47,973 nucleotides of DNA from Candidatus Poribacteria bacterium. Lineage in GTDB: Bacteria; Poribacteria; WGA-4E; WGA-3G. A program made the position numbers and the translations under genes. The notes beneath the pieces were generated by a model that saw nothing but the letters and a program-made list of their open reading frames with translations, searched no databases and was not told the origin of the DNA. Location: assembly GCA_012267415.1 (NCBI GenBank), contig JAAXGN010000093.1, forward strand, positions 1 to 47,973, in the 5' to 3' direction. Of the stretch, positions 1 to 9,400 are shown one piece after another. Every line of letters begins with the position of its first letter. Within the stretch, counting starts at the first letter, position 1.

Positions 1-1
1 T

Positions 2-21
2 CGCAAACTGGAAAGTTTGCG
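2..21. repeat. short inverted repeat (CGCAAACT/AGTTTGCG)
   Basis: Eight-base arms CGCAAACT (2-9) and AGTTTGCG (14-21) flank a 4-nt loop. Related motifs recur near 35770-35822. The window starts inside this intergenic stretch. From 1 to 479 I see only palindromic repeats and no convincing gene. Confidence 0.5.
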
Positions 22-161
22 CTATATTTATCAAACTCACGTTATGTAAAGTTATTATTTTATCTTTCTGCAATAGATTATAGCAGAATAATGAAAAAAT
101 AGCAAGAAAACGTTGTAATACGGGTGTGTAAGTATTTTGTCACCTTTTTTTTAGATGAGAC

Positions 162-263
162 GGCACTCGGATGAAGATTAAAAAATCCTTTGGGTAATCG
201 ACGGGCAATTCATTGCCCGTTGAAATATTACCCAATTTAAATCTTAATCTTCATGAGAGTGCC
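162..263. repeat. MITE-like palindromic element, family ATGAAGATTAA (full copy)
   Basis: The terminal arms are GGCACTC, two variable bases, then ATGAAGATTAA, mirrored at the right end as TTAATCTTCAT, two bases, GAGTGCC. Inside are nested arms GGGTAAT/ATTACCC and ACGGGCAA/TTGCCCGT around a TTCA loop. Related copies lie at 4268-4392 and 30531-30607, with single arms at 887 and 5157. The nested palindrome and repeated occurrence suggest a non-autonomous mobile element. No transposase is visible in the window. Confidence 0.65.
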
Positions 264-378
264 TACTACTATTAAGAGCATAGGAAATCCCAAAATTGAC
301 ACTTATAGTGTAAAAAACTTTACGTACCTTCATGGCAGGGTGTGTAAAGTTTTGGTTATAAGCCCCAAAAAATACGCT

Positions 379-430
379 GTAGGAGGGAACTCCGATTCCC
401 GACAGGTCGCGATTCGGAGATCGCTCCTAC
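379..430. repeat. REP-like palindrome, GTAGGAG..CTCCTAC family
   Basis: GTAGGAG and CTCCTAC arms enclose CTCCGATTCCCGAC and GTCGCGATTCGGAG. The same family (fragments such as GATCTCCGAATCGCGACC) occurs at 2684-2748, 12835-12890, 22903-22965 and around 38120-38150. Confidence 0.7.
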
Positions 431-479
431 AGGTTTTCTGTGCATATTTTGCCAAATGCTTTACACACCTCAGATTTTT

Positions 480-508
480 TTGACATTTTTTCTGAAATAT
501 GTTATACT
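480..508 (+). promoter_or_regulatory. sigma70-type promoter for the Cys-rich small gene
   Basis: TTGACA (480-485), a 17-nt spacer and TATACT (503-508) are close to consensus. Transcription would start near 515, ahead of the nested hairpin at 533-575 and the gene at 630, giving a leader of about 115 nt. Confidence 0.75.
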
Positions 509-532
509 TGATATGTTATCAAAGATCCTTGT

Positions 533-575
533 TAGGTGTAAAACCCCAGCATTTATGCGGGAGGTGTGACACCTA
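533..575 (+). promoter_or_regulatory. structured 5' leader: nested hairpin
   Basis: TAGGTGT (533-539) pairs perfectly with ACACCTA (569-575). Inside, CCC-A-GCAT (545-552) pairs with ATGC-GGG (555-561) with a bulged A. The structure lies in the transcribed leader of the gene at 630. It is followed by AAGGAG and a five-codon reading frame, MSNPK, at 592-609. I do not recognise a riboswitch class. Confidence 0.45.
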
Positions 576-629
576 TTTTAGCAAGGAGAATATGTCAAAC
601 CCTAAATAGGAAAGCAAGAAGAAAGGATA

Positions 630-887
630 ATGAATAGAATGTTGAAAACGCATCGGAATACAATTGTAAACACAATGATCGCTTTGTTGTTTGTTGGCGG
701 CTGTGTTTTCCTGATGGCAGTAAGTTGGGATGCTGGCGAAACCGAAGATACATGTGATTATTGCGGTGCAGATGCTACGACTACAAGCACTTGCGACTGC
801 TGTGATGGGCAAAATAGATTGGCCGATTCTGATAAAAATGGTACTTCTGATATTTCTCAAAATCACTCAGAAGTCAGTATCTATTAA
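630..887 (+). CDS. small exported or membrane-anchored Cys-rich protein (85 aa)
   Basis: No family is recognised. Residues about 13-33 form one hydrophobic helix preceded by basic residues, which suggests a signal peptide or membrane anchor. The LFVGGC stretch is only a poor lipobox. The exported part carries clustered cysteines (CDYC, then CDCC nine residues later), suggesting metal binding or disulfides, followed by a polar acidic tail. A good ribosome site (AAGAAAGGA) precedes the ATG. A near-consensus promoter (480-508) and structured leader support real expression. The stop codon overlaps a single arm of the ATGAAGATTAA repeat family. Confidence is fair that it is a gene; function is unknown. 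Confidence 0.6.
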   Translation: MNRMLKTHRNTIVNTMIALLFVGGCVFLMAVSWDAGETEDTCDYCGADATTTSTCDCCDGQNRLADSDKNGTSDISQNHSEVSIY

Positions 888-928
888 TGAAGATTAAGTA
901 ATTAATTCGGTAATAACGGTTTTACCCA

Positions 929-991
929 GACCGATGGATCAACGTAGAATGTCAAATGCACATTCTACGTTGATCCATCGGTCATCTTTTT
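929..991 (+). terminator. long perfect inverted repeat, likely intrinsic terminator
   Basis: Two 24-nt arms (929-952 and 960-983) are perfectly complementary around a 7-nt loop and are followed by ATCTTTTT. It lies between the small gene and serA and would terminate the former. The unusual arm length and the similarity of its flank (CCCAGACCG) to the CCCAGGCCGG flank of other palindromes suggest a repeat element adopted as a terminator. Confidence 0.65.
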
Positions 992-992
992 A

Positions 993-1021
993 TTGACACT
1001 ATCGGGTTAACGTGTTACAAT
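993..1021 (+). promoter_or_regulatory. sigma70-type promoter of serA
   Basis: TTGACA (993-998), 17-nt spacer, TACAAT (1016-1021). It is placed just after the terminator palindrome and gives a leader of about 30 nt with AGGAGG at 1044-1049 before the ATG at 1059. Confidence 0.75.
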
Positions 1022-1058
1022 TAAAACTTCTTTATGCGTTTGCAGGAGGTTTTCTGTT

Positions 1059-2642
1059 ATGGACAAAGTGCTGGTTAGCGATCTGCTATCGCAGCAAGGT
1101 TTAGATGTTTTAATTAATAGCGGAGACTTTAAGGTTGATGTTGCATTGGAGTTAACCCCGGCAGCGTTATTAGAACGGATTGCTGATTATGATGCGCTAC
1201 TCATTAGAAGTGATACAAGAGTAACAGCAGAAGTCATCAAAGCGGCAAAACGACTGAAGGTTATCGGACGCGCAGGCGTTGGCGTTGATAATATTGATGT
1301 AGCGGCTGCAACACGACACGGAATTTTAGTCGTCAATACACCAGAAGGGAATACAATCGCTGCTGCTGAACATACCATCGCTCTGTTGTTAGCGTTAGCA
1401 CGGAACATCGTCCCGGCAGGTATATCTCTTAAAGAAGGAACTTGGCAACGCAGCGACTTCATCGGTGTGGAACTATACGGTAAAGTCCTCGGAACTGTTG
1501 GACTGGGAAGAATCGGACGTGAAGTTACGAAACGTGTCAACGCGTTCGGTATGCAATCCATCGCATTTGACCCCTATATCACGGCTGATGCTGCTGAAAA
1601 AATGGGTGTCCGTCTTGTTGATAGGGAAACACTATTCCGTGAATCCGATTACATTTCAGTTCATACGCATCTGAATGCAGAAACATATCATAGCATCGGG
1701 GATACCGAATTTCAACTGATGAAACCGACGAGTCGCTTGATCAATTGCGCTCGCGGTGGCATTATAGACGAAGAAGCACTTTATCATGCACTAAAAGATG
1801 GCAAGATTGCTGGGGCTGCACTGGATGTTTTTGAAGATGAACCCGCAACTGAGAATCCGCTGCTGGAACTGGACAACTTTCTTGCATTGCCACACTTGGG
1901 TGCCTCAACGACTGAAGCACAAGAACATGTGGCAATTGAAGTCGCACAGCAGGTTATCAACGCACTCCGTGATAAACCTGTCGCAAATGCTGTAAATCAA
2001 CCTAAAATTGACCCAAGAATGTATGACATCTTGGGACCCTACCTGCAACTTGCAGAAAAGATCGGAAGTTTCCACGCGCAAATTGTTGAAGGTCAGATAG
2101 CCGCAATCAAAATTCATTATAGTGGGGCACTCTTTCAAAAAGAGGATGTAACCCCCGTCACAGTAGCCTTACAAAAAGGTCTTTTAGCTCCTGTCTTAAC
2201 AGAAGTAAATTATGTGAATGCTCCTTTTTTGATCAAACAACGCGGTATCGCTGTTACGGAAACAAAAAGTGACTCAGAAGCAGACTTCGCAAATTTGATG
2301 ACAGTTACAGTTACAACAGATAGAGATGATACAGTCCTTGCTGGTACTACGTTTGGACGCAAAGATATCCGCATCGTGCGTATCAATCAACTGCACCTCA
2401 ACGCGACGCCTGAAGGTTACATACTTCTCATCTACAATCGTGATCAACCGGGGATGATAGGATTAATCGGGACAATATTGGGTGAACACAATATCAACAT
2501 AGCAGATATGACGGTGGGTCGGTCGCGTCCTGATGAAGTTGCGTTGACTTTGATTAACGTGGATAGTCCGGTACCGCGCCCGGTGATTAAAACGCTGGCA
2601 TCACAGAAGAAGATAGCTTTTGTCAAGCAGGTTGTCCTATAA
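1059..2642 (+). CDS. serA: D-3-phosphoglycerate dehydrogenase
   Basis: Cytosolic enzyme that oxidises 3-phosphoglycerate to 3-phosphohydroxypyruvate with NAD, the first step of serine synthesis. The 527-residue length fits the long SerA form. Visible features are the substrate segment GRAGVGVDNID (70-80), the NAD-binding motif GLGRIG (148-153), the catalytic Arg in NCARGG (R232), the Glu in DVFEDEP (E261) and His in LPHLG (H279). An intervening domain (about 315-450) and a C-terminal ACT domain (IYNRDQPGMIG onwards, about 455-527) follow, the latter typically binding serine. Start chosen on AGGAGG ten bases upstream and a near-consensus promoter. Transcribed alone; a REP palindrome follows. 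Confidence 0.96.
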   Translation: MDKVLVSDLLSQQGLDVLINSGDFKVDVALELTPAALLERIADYDALLIRSDTRVTAEVIKAAKRLKVIGRAGVGVDNIDVAAATRHGILVVNTPEGNTIAAAEHTIALLLALARNIVPAGISLKEGTWQRSDFIGVELYGKVLGTVGLGRIGREVTKRVNAFGMQSIAFDPYITADAAEKMGVRLVDRETLFRESDYISVHTHLNAETYHSIGDTEFQLMKPTSRLINCARGGIIDEEALYHALKDGKIAGAALDVFEDEPATENPLLELDNFLALPHLGASTTEAQEHVAIEVAQQVINALRDKPVANAVNQPKIDPRMYDILGPYLQLAEKIGSFHAQIVEGQIAAIKIHYSGALFQKEDVTPVTVALQKGLLAPVLTEVNYVNAPFLIKQRGIAVTETKSDSEADFANLMTVTVTTDRDDTVLAGTTFGRKDIRIVRINQLHLNATPEGYILLIYNRDQPGMIGLIGTILGEHNINIADMTVGRSRPDEVALTLINVDSPVPRPVIKTLASQKKIAFVKQVVL

Positions 2643-2683
2643 GGGGTGTGTAAAGTGCTTGTAGAAATAGGCAGTTAGTATTT

Positions 2684-2748
2684 GTAGGAGCGATCTCCGA
2701 ATCGCGACCTGTCGGGAATCGACCAGAATATGTTAACTGGCCTCCTAC
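2684..2748. repeat. REP-like palindrome, GTAGGAG family
   Basis: GTAGGAG (2684-2690) and CTCCTAC (2742-2748) enclose CGATCTCCGAATCGCGACC and GTCGGGAATCG. It is the main content of the serA-2833 spacer. Confidence 0.65.
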
Positions 2749-2832
2749 AGAGCATTTTGGGGTTAATAACCAAAATTTATTAACACACGCCTTCAATGAA
2801 ACCGCAAGATAGTAAAAATTAGGAGTTTTAGT

Positions 2833-4242
2833 TTGGATGCTAAACAGATATGTTTGTTAATAAATGATGAAATACCGAAGGAGAAGTTGTTCTCCGCAGA
2901 GAAACGGGAAGTGCATCCCAATTGCAATACATCATGGCGAATCTCGCCAGAACCTTTCTGGATATCACAAGAGCAGTTGAATTGGTTTGAAGAACTCGGA
3001 CCCCATCTGCTCAGTTTCTATCGTGCTTGTAATTTGCTCTATTCCCAAAGCGCAAGAGGGATTCAACCTGCCTGGGTAGCAGAATACTTGGACATGGGTA
3101 AACCGGATAATGTGATACAGTATGGTCGGATGAACCGTTTTAAGAGTCAACTCCCAGGAGTCATACGACCCGATATTTTACCCACCTCAGACGACACAAA
3201 CGTAATAACAGAATTGGATTCTATCCCTGGTTTCATCGGTGGTACTGGGTGTCTATCACGTCTCTATGCGAAGCTCGGATACCCAGTTATCGGGGACAAA
3301 GACGGTATGGTGAACGGTTTTGCTGAAATGATTCGCTCCTTAGCAAAGAAGGATGACGTTAAACTTGCCATTGTCGTCTCCGATGAATCTGAGGATTACC
3401 ATCCAGAGATGTTATGGTTAGCAAATGCGCTATGCGATGCAGGACTGCCGACTGCCACTGTAAAACCTCATGGGGTGATATTTACTGAAGATGGTATCTC
3501 TGTTCAAGGGGAAAACGGTAGAATGGACGTTGATGTCGTTTACCGCTTCTATGAGCTGTTTGACCTGCCGAACATACCGAAGACCGAATTGATATTCTAC
3601 AGTGCAAAGAAACGCACCGTTGTGATGACACCACCCCCCAAAGCATACTTAGAAGAAAAACTGTGTCTTGCGCTCTTCCATCATCCCGCACTGCAAGCAT
3701 TTTGGAAACGGCAGCTGGGTAAAAAGTCCTATCCGTTCCTGCAAGAAATCATACCGCAGACATGGATTCTGGATCCGCGTCCATTACCACCCCATGCTGT
3801 TATTCCAAACCTTGCAATTGATGGTGTTCCTGTAAGCGACTGGCGGCAGTTGCGTAGCATTACACAGAAACAGCGGGAATTGGTTCTCAAACCTTCCGGT
3901 TTTTCTGAACTGTCATGGGGTAGTCGTGGTGTGAAAATTGGACATGATCTGCCTACAGAAGAGTGGGAAGCAGCAATTGAGAACGGTCTTAAGAGTTTTG
4001 AGAAGACACCTTACATACTTCAGGAGTTCCACACCGCAATGCGTGTCCGAATGCAATACTACGATTTCGACGCACAGGATATGCAAGAAATGCCTTCCCG
4101 TCCACTGATGCGTCCATACTATTTTGTTGTTGGGGACACAGTGAAACTTGGTGGTATTCAGGCAGCTGTATGTCCCGCGGATAAGAAGATATTACACGGT
4201 ATGGTGGATTCTATCATCGTGCCATGTGCATTGAGGGGATAA
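2833..4242 (+). CDS. conserved ATP-grasp-like protein of unknown substrate
   Basis: 469 residues with no signal or membrane segment. The middle (DSIPGFIGGTGCLSRLYAKL, near 137) and the C-terminal block (LKPSGFSELSWGSRGVKIG, then ILQEF) look like the nucleotide-binding part of an ATP-grasp fold, possibly circularly permuted. A carboxylate-amine ligase activity is therefore plausible, but no substrate can be named. TTG start at 2833 is favoured by AGGAG at 2821-2825 and the lack of an earlier in-frame ATG. Lies alone between two palindromic repeats. Confidence is high that it is a gene and moderate for the fold. Confidence 0.55.
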   Translation: MDAKQICLLINDEIPKEKLFSAEKREVHPNCNTSWRISPEPFWISQEQLNWFEELGPHLLSFYRACNLLYSQSARGIQPAWVAEYLDMGKPDNVIQYGRMNRFKSQLPGVIRPDILPTSDDTNVITELDSIPGFIGGTGCLSRLYAKLGYPVIGDKDGMVNGFAEMIRSLAKKDDVKLAIVVSDESEDYHPEMLWLANALCDAGLPTATVKPHGVIFTEDGISVQGENGRMDVDVVYRFYELFDLPNIPKTELIFYSAKKRTVVMTPPPKAYLEEKLCLALFHHPALQAFWKRQLGKKSYPFLQEIIPQTWILDPRPLPPHAVIPNLAIDGVPVSDWRQLRSITQKQRELVLKPSGFSELSWGSRGVKIGHDLPTEEWEAAIENGLKSFEKTPYILQEFHTAMRVRMQYYDFDAQDMQEMPSRPLMRPYYFVVGDTVKLGGIQAAVCPADKKILHGMVDSIIVPCALRG

Positions 4243-4267
4243 CTCTTGTGCTGATTCCTACCAATCA

Positions 4268-4392
4268 ATGAAGATTAAAAAATCCTTTGTGTAATTGACG
4301 GGCACTGAATTGCCCTACTACAAACGGCTGGTTCGTAGTAGGGCAATTCATTGCCCGTCCAGATATTATCCGTTTAATTACTTAATCTTTAT
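4268..4392. repeat. MITE-like palindromic element, family ATGAAGATTAA (second copy)
   Basis: Begins ATGAAGATTAA (4268) and ends TTAATCTTTAT (4392). Nested arms include ACGGGCA/TGCCCGT, GGCAATT-type arms and CTACTAC/GTAGTAG. The right end abuts the stop codon of the O-methyltransferase gene. Its last 17 bases match in reverse the lone arm at 887-903. Confidence 0.6.
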
Positions 4393-4997
4393 CAGCGGCG
4401 ATAGATGCTTACCTCCATACCGTCGCGTCTGCGGGGACCTCGGTTACCTTCCCCATCTCCACCAGGCCTTCTTGGAGGTCTCCTTCTTTCAAACCAATGT
4501 GTTTCCGATTCGTAGTTGGAACGGACATGTTCCAGATACTCAGCCATCTGGTCTGCTCTTCCGACGTTGTCTGCTACTAAGGTCGCAGGATTGGTCAATT
4601 GCGATTCAATGGCTTTGAAACAGGCATAATAACCATCTTTGTTATTATCAAGGAATAGAAAGTCGACGGGTTCTTGTATAGTCTTGAGTATTTCTGATGC
4701 ATCTCCAATTCGGGAATCTACGAGATCAGCAACACCCGCATTCTTGAAATTCTCGCGTGCTCGTTGTGCGCTGTCAGGATTTATCTCTACCGTGATTAAA
4801 CGTCCAGAACCTAAGGATTTCAACACGCGTAATATCCACAAACCGGAATAGCCAATTGCTGTGCCACACTCTACGATAAGAGAAGGTTTTGCCTTTTCGA
4901 CACAACCTGCGAGTAACTTCGCCTTGTCAGGACCTAACATTGGAACTCGTTCTTTCCGACACTGTTGCTCAACTTCTTCTAATACTTTCTCAAACAT
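4392..4997 (-). CDS. SAM-dependent O-methyltransferase (catechol/caffeoyl-CoA OMT-like family)
   Basis: 201 residues, the usual length for the family. Visible motifs are the SAM-binding loop IVECGTAIGY (41-50), the acidic residue binding the SAM ribose (E71 in TVEIN), FLFLDNNKDGYY (113-123; D117 and K120 in the catalytic metal region) and DN at 143-144. The acceptor cannot be predicted. An Arg/Gly/Pro-rich stretch (about 171-192) replaces the family's usual compact C-terminal loop and is odd. AAAGGAG six bases before ATG supports the start. Monocistronic by context. Confidence 0.8.
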   Translation of the reverse strand: MFEKVLEEVEQQCRKERVPMLGPDKAKLLAGCVEKAKPSLIVECGTAIGYSGLWILRVLKSLGSGRLITVEINPDSAQRARENFKNAGVADLVDSRIGDASEILKTIQEPVDFLFLDNNKDGYYACFKAIESQLTNPATLVADNVGRADQMAEYLEHVRSNYESETHWFERRRPPRRPGGDGEGNRGPRRRDGMEVSIYRR

Positions 4998-5033
4998 TAA
5001 TGCTCCTTTCTATTGCTTAGTCAATTCCTATTT

Positions 5034-5104
5034 TGTAGGTCGGGTAGAGCGTATCGACTCCCGACATGATAATTGGATAATACGCGGGCGGGGAAACCCC
5101 GCCC
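5034..5104. repeat. palindromic repeats (GTAGGTCGGGTAGAGC and GGGCGGGG/CCCCGCCC)
   Basis: GTAGGTCGGGTAGAGC is followed by CCCGAC; a second hairpin GGGCGGGG (5086-5093) / CCCCGCCC (5097-5104) follows. A longer member of the first family occurs at 15011-15101. A single ATGAAGATTAA-family arm lies at 5157-5167. These fill the spacer between the two divergently spaced minus-strand genes. Confidence 0.55.
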
Positions 5105-5210
5105 CTACGAACCTCTACCCCAACGTTGAGTCTTATCAGTAGAATTACATGATTATTTAATCTTCATACAGATTGTGCTACGAGGTGGTAACTTAGGTTA
5201 TAGGTAGTTC

Positions 5211-6359
5211 TCAATTGGTTGTATAATCAAAATACGGGTGGCTGCTGTTGTGATGGTCAGCCATAGCATAGTGTTCAGCAAGCGTTCTTGGACCCCGATT
5301 CAAGGCGAAAATACCGTAGTCGTTACCATTCGGGGCTCGGGTAATCGTATGGATATGATCTGTTCCTCTACCTTCGTCATTGAATTCTATCCAGACTGCG
5401 GGATTGAAGACACGATAGTAAATAGAATCGTTTTCTGTGGTGCCGCCGATCCATACGAAATACGTATCGTTAATGTCCCTTTCAATATCCTTCATCCAGA
5501 CATCAGCAAATTCGGCTTCAAGATTGTAGACATAGGCTTTTATTAGATCCCTAAGACTCTCTTTCTGCTTTTCATCCATCTCTGATGCTTTTATACCGAT
5601 ACCTTTGAAGTGCGAATAATCGTAATTCAGGTGAGGATCCGTTGTGCCACCCGGACCGACCTTTAAGCCGCGACGACCTGGCTGAATAGCCTTCTTTTGC
5701 TGTTCCTCGTCGAGACTGTTGAGTAAAGCTAAAGCGTTGCTTCTCTCTTTTCCAAGAACAGCATTGCCGTTGATGGTTGCTGGTTGTGCTCCTAAATGTG
5801 AAGGGACAATCAAGACTTCATCACCATGCACCAGAAAGTTGAGTGATAGATGGTGTCCATCCAATTGGAAACCCCATGCACCATCGGTCTCTGGATTACC
5901 AAATAACGCGATAAAGTAAGGACGTCTCTGCCAGAAATCGTGTCCAATTTTCTCAATATCTGTCTCCGATCTTGTGGTGATCCGTGAAACTTTCGTGTAA
6001 CCTTCATCACTCAAGAAAGCATCCAAAACCTTATAGAAAAGAGATGACTGTTCTTCTGATAGCCTACTAAATTCAATACCACCCCGATCTTGACCTTGCG
6101 ATGGGGGCAGGTTCGACCAGGAATACATCTCCTTATGACCGAGTGGAAAAGAAGCATCAGCAAGTAGTTCTTCGCTCAAGGAGCCGCGAAAACTTTTCAT
6201 GACAGTTGCCAACGTTACGATGGAAGGTTTGTCTGAGATTTTTACTTTCTTTGCCGTTTTTTCTGCGTCAACCTCAGCAGAATCAACCACGGTAAGCGTC
6301 AGTGCAACGATACACGCAATTGATACTAATGTGAGTATAAGTAGTGTTTTCTTTAACAT
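5211..6359 (-). CDS. secreted DUF3500 family protein
   Basis: 382 residues. A clear N-terminal signal sequence (KK then a hydrophobic run to about residue 25, Ala-rich cut region near 28-32) predicts export. The body carries the DUF3500 hallmarks: WGFQLDGHHLSLNF (162-175) and, near the C-terminus, VWIEF followed by HIHTITRAPNGNDYG. DUF3500 proteins have no established activity; the conserved His-rich motifs suggest metal or catalytic function, which is inference. GGAG lies about nine bases before the ATG. No partner gene is nearby. Confidence 0.82.
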   Translation of the reverse strand: MLKKTLLILTLVSIACIVALTLTVVDSAEVDAEKTAKKVKISDKPSIVTLATVMKSFRGSLSEELLADASFPLGHKEMYSWSNLPPSQGQDRGGIEFSRLSEEQSSLFYKVLDAFLSDEGYTKVSRITTRSETDIEKIGHDFWQRRPYFIALFGNPETDGAWGFQLDGHHLSLNFLVHGDEVLIVPSHLGAQPATINGNAVLGKERSNALALLNSLDEEQQKKAIQPGRRGLKVGPGGTTDPHLNYDYSHFKGIGIKASEMDEKQKESLRDLIKAYVYNLEAEFADVWMKDIERDINDTYFVWIGGTTENDSIYYRVFNPAVWIEFNDEGRGTDHIHTITRAPNGNDYGIFALNRGPRTLAEHYAMADHHNSSHPYFDYTTN

Positions 6360-6482
6360 TCTAATTCTCCAACATTTATACCTGTTATTCTAAGGGATAA
6401 TGATGTTTAGAAGGATACCACATTTTGCTGAAAATCTCAAGTTTTTTTGATGGGACATACCAATGCATCGCCACTACATCCC

Positions 6483-9400
6483 TTATTCTTCAAGCGTAAA
6501 ACGATACATGCCATCATATTGTGTACCCAGATATATAGTACTTCCATGAACAGCAAGAGATGTTCCGTTATACGATAGATTGACTTTTGCCCTTTCTGGT
6601 ATCTCTACTAAAATCTGTTCCCAAGTATCACTATCATTTTTTAAACGATAGATACTTGTATCTTTAGATATTCCATATAGTGTTGTGCTGTCAACTGCCA
6701 ATTCTTCCATGATAAGATTTGTTCCTTCTGCATCTGCCACGACTCGCCAATTTCTCCCATCATCTGATGTAAGTATTCCTGCGTCCGTTGCTACATAGAC
6801 AGTGGATCCAGCAGTCACAATCTTTTTGAAGAATCTAACACGGAATGGGAGTGCTTGGGTGAGATCAATCCAATTATCTCCCTTATCATACGATACAAGG
6901 AGGTGACCATCCCGTTTTCCTACGTAGACTGTGTTACCCGAAACAGCCAATTTGAGGTGTCCCCATGTTTTGGTAGGATTCTCTTCTATACTGATGTCTT
7001 GCCATGCTGAATCACCTGCCTCCCATCGGAAGAGTTTATAATTGTATTCCAGATAGTATGTGTTAGAACTGACTGCAAACTGCCCCTGCAATCCACTTCG
7101 TATAATTGTGTCTTGCTCCTGCTGCGTTACTTGGAGTAGCGAATCAAAGAATTGAGTCGCTCCAGAGAAATCTCTCTGTAGAGTTTCTAATGAGAGATCT
7201 TGAGACTTACGCAGACGGTCTCTTAATTCCCTTGAGTCGAATGTAGGGATATCTTGAATAGAAACTAATGTGTTATCATCTTCAGAAACACGATAGAAAC
7301 GCAATTCACCGATAGGGTAATCGCTGCTACCTTTTGCATAGAGCACACCATCGGATTTGACCATCTGAATAATGGATGGTTGGTCTTCTCTTACAAGAGT
7401 GTCCATAGGTATCTCTACTTGAATATGATTCCAAGATTTACCCTCATCAGTCGTTTTTACTATGCCAATTCCTGCTTTCCCATAAAGATCCGTCTGCTTG
7501 TTTCCCATCCCTTTCTTTGGCTTATGCACGATTAAGTTCCGTATTCCGAACCATCTCCTATCTGGCGTGATATTTACCTTGCTCCATGATTTGCCACCAT
7601 CAGTGGAACGGTGCAGACCTCTCCCTACAGCATAAAAGACGCGTTCGTTTAATGCCACAGCAGGTCGATAGGACTTCATTTCAGGAGGGAGATTGTGAGG
7701 TGTTTGCGGGGGCAGCCAAGAATCTCCTGCATCGGTAGAACGCACAATACCTCTGCCCATCAAAATGATTGTTTCACCAGCAGCGACAAGTTTGATCTCA
7801 GGAGCCTCGGCTTTTAGGGGCCACGCATTTGTCGGTGTAATGTCTTTCCATGAATTCCCCAAATCATCTGAACGGAATATCCACCACGTCCGTTGTCGTC
7901 CTTCCCGGACGGCTTTATCGTCATAGAAATCATAACCTAAGTATGCTAGTACATACAAACGTTCTTTGGTGACTGCGGCTTTGTAGACTAATAATGCCTC
8001 AACTACCGGTAATTCTACACGTTCCCAGCTGTCGGTGTTCCAGCGATAGAGTCCGGTGTAGGATCCAGCAAATACTGTGTTTTGTATCGCTTTAAAGAAT
8101 ATGGAACCCCTAAATAACTCGACGTCTACCTCCTGCCATGTCTTACCTTTATCTTCAGAACGGAAAACACCCCTATTAAAACTCACCCAGAACGCTTGTT
8201 CAGTCAACACCAAGTTACGCGGAGCAAAATTATCAGGTGACCATGAATGAACTATTTCCCATGTTTTACCATCATCTTTTGAAGCCAAGAACGAATTACT
8301 TAAAGCAATATAAAGGGTATCCTCCCACTTTGCTATAGGGACATCCGTTATGAGGGTAGTTTCATCCAATCTTTCATGATAATCTCTGATGTCACCACTC
8401 AACTGTTGCCATCCAGTTTTATCGTCTTTCCATTTGTATATGTGTGCATCAAGGACAGTATAGAGTTCGCCATCATCGGATGCAAATAAGTTCTCTACCG
8501 CACTTCCAATGATAGGTTCAGCTTTAGTCCACTGCTGTTTACGTACAGAAACATCTTCACCTTCAGTCTCAGCAGCTGCTAATAAAGTTTCATCAATTTG
8601 TTGACCGTTGTTCTCTGTCTTACGAAACGCATTTTCACTTCCAATCTGATTTCGTACATTCGATTCGGCTTCAACATTTAGCACAATAGGAACATCAACA
8701 AGTTCAACGGACATCTCTGCCTGTGCATCCAAACTATAAAGTCTCTGAAAAAGTGCTAAGTATTGACTACCTAACCCAAGTAGCAACACGAGTAAAACTG
8801 CACTTGAGGCAGCGATTGCCCACGGCACAAGCGGTTTACTTGCCAAAGGTGTAGGTTTGATGCGAGAAATTTCTTGCATAATGTTCTCTGTGAGATTGGG
8901 TGTGATTTGGTAATTCTCTAAAGCTTCTCTTATCATGGGTTCCTCCTTTTTTAGAAACTGGCGTGCTCGGTAGAGACGGTTCTTTATCGCACTTACCGAT
9001 ACGCCTAAAAACTTGCTTATCTCTTCGTAGGTCATTCCCCCGAGGTAGTATAGTGTAATCACTGTGCGGTCACTCTCTTGTAGCTTCGCAAGCAATTTCT
9101 TGACTGCTTCGCGCTGTGCTTCTCCTGATATCCGCTCATTTTCCGCACTGACATAGCTGGAATAGGTTGCTTTTTCCAACTCTGTATTATCGGTATCTTC
9201 CAAAGACTGCATCTGCAAACGCTGCTTACTAAGCCATGTTTTGCTGTGGTTCGTTGCAATCACATAGAGCCAACTGGCAAAAGATTGTGACACCTTCAGT
9301 TTTGAAAGATTCTGGTATGCCTTAAGGAATGTTTCCTGCGTGATATCTTCTGCAATGTGGAAATCTCCAGTTTTTCGCCACGCAAGCGCGTGAACGGACT

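Noticed and set aside
253..483. 76-residue plus-strand reading frame
   Set aside because: It runs from a MITE-like arm through a REP palindrome, has no ribosome site and no protein-like composition.
533..575. Known riboswitch upstream of the Cys-rich gene
   Set aside because: The nested hairpin does not match any class I can recall; left as an unnamed structured leader.
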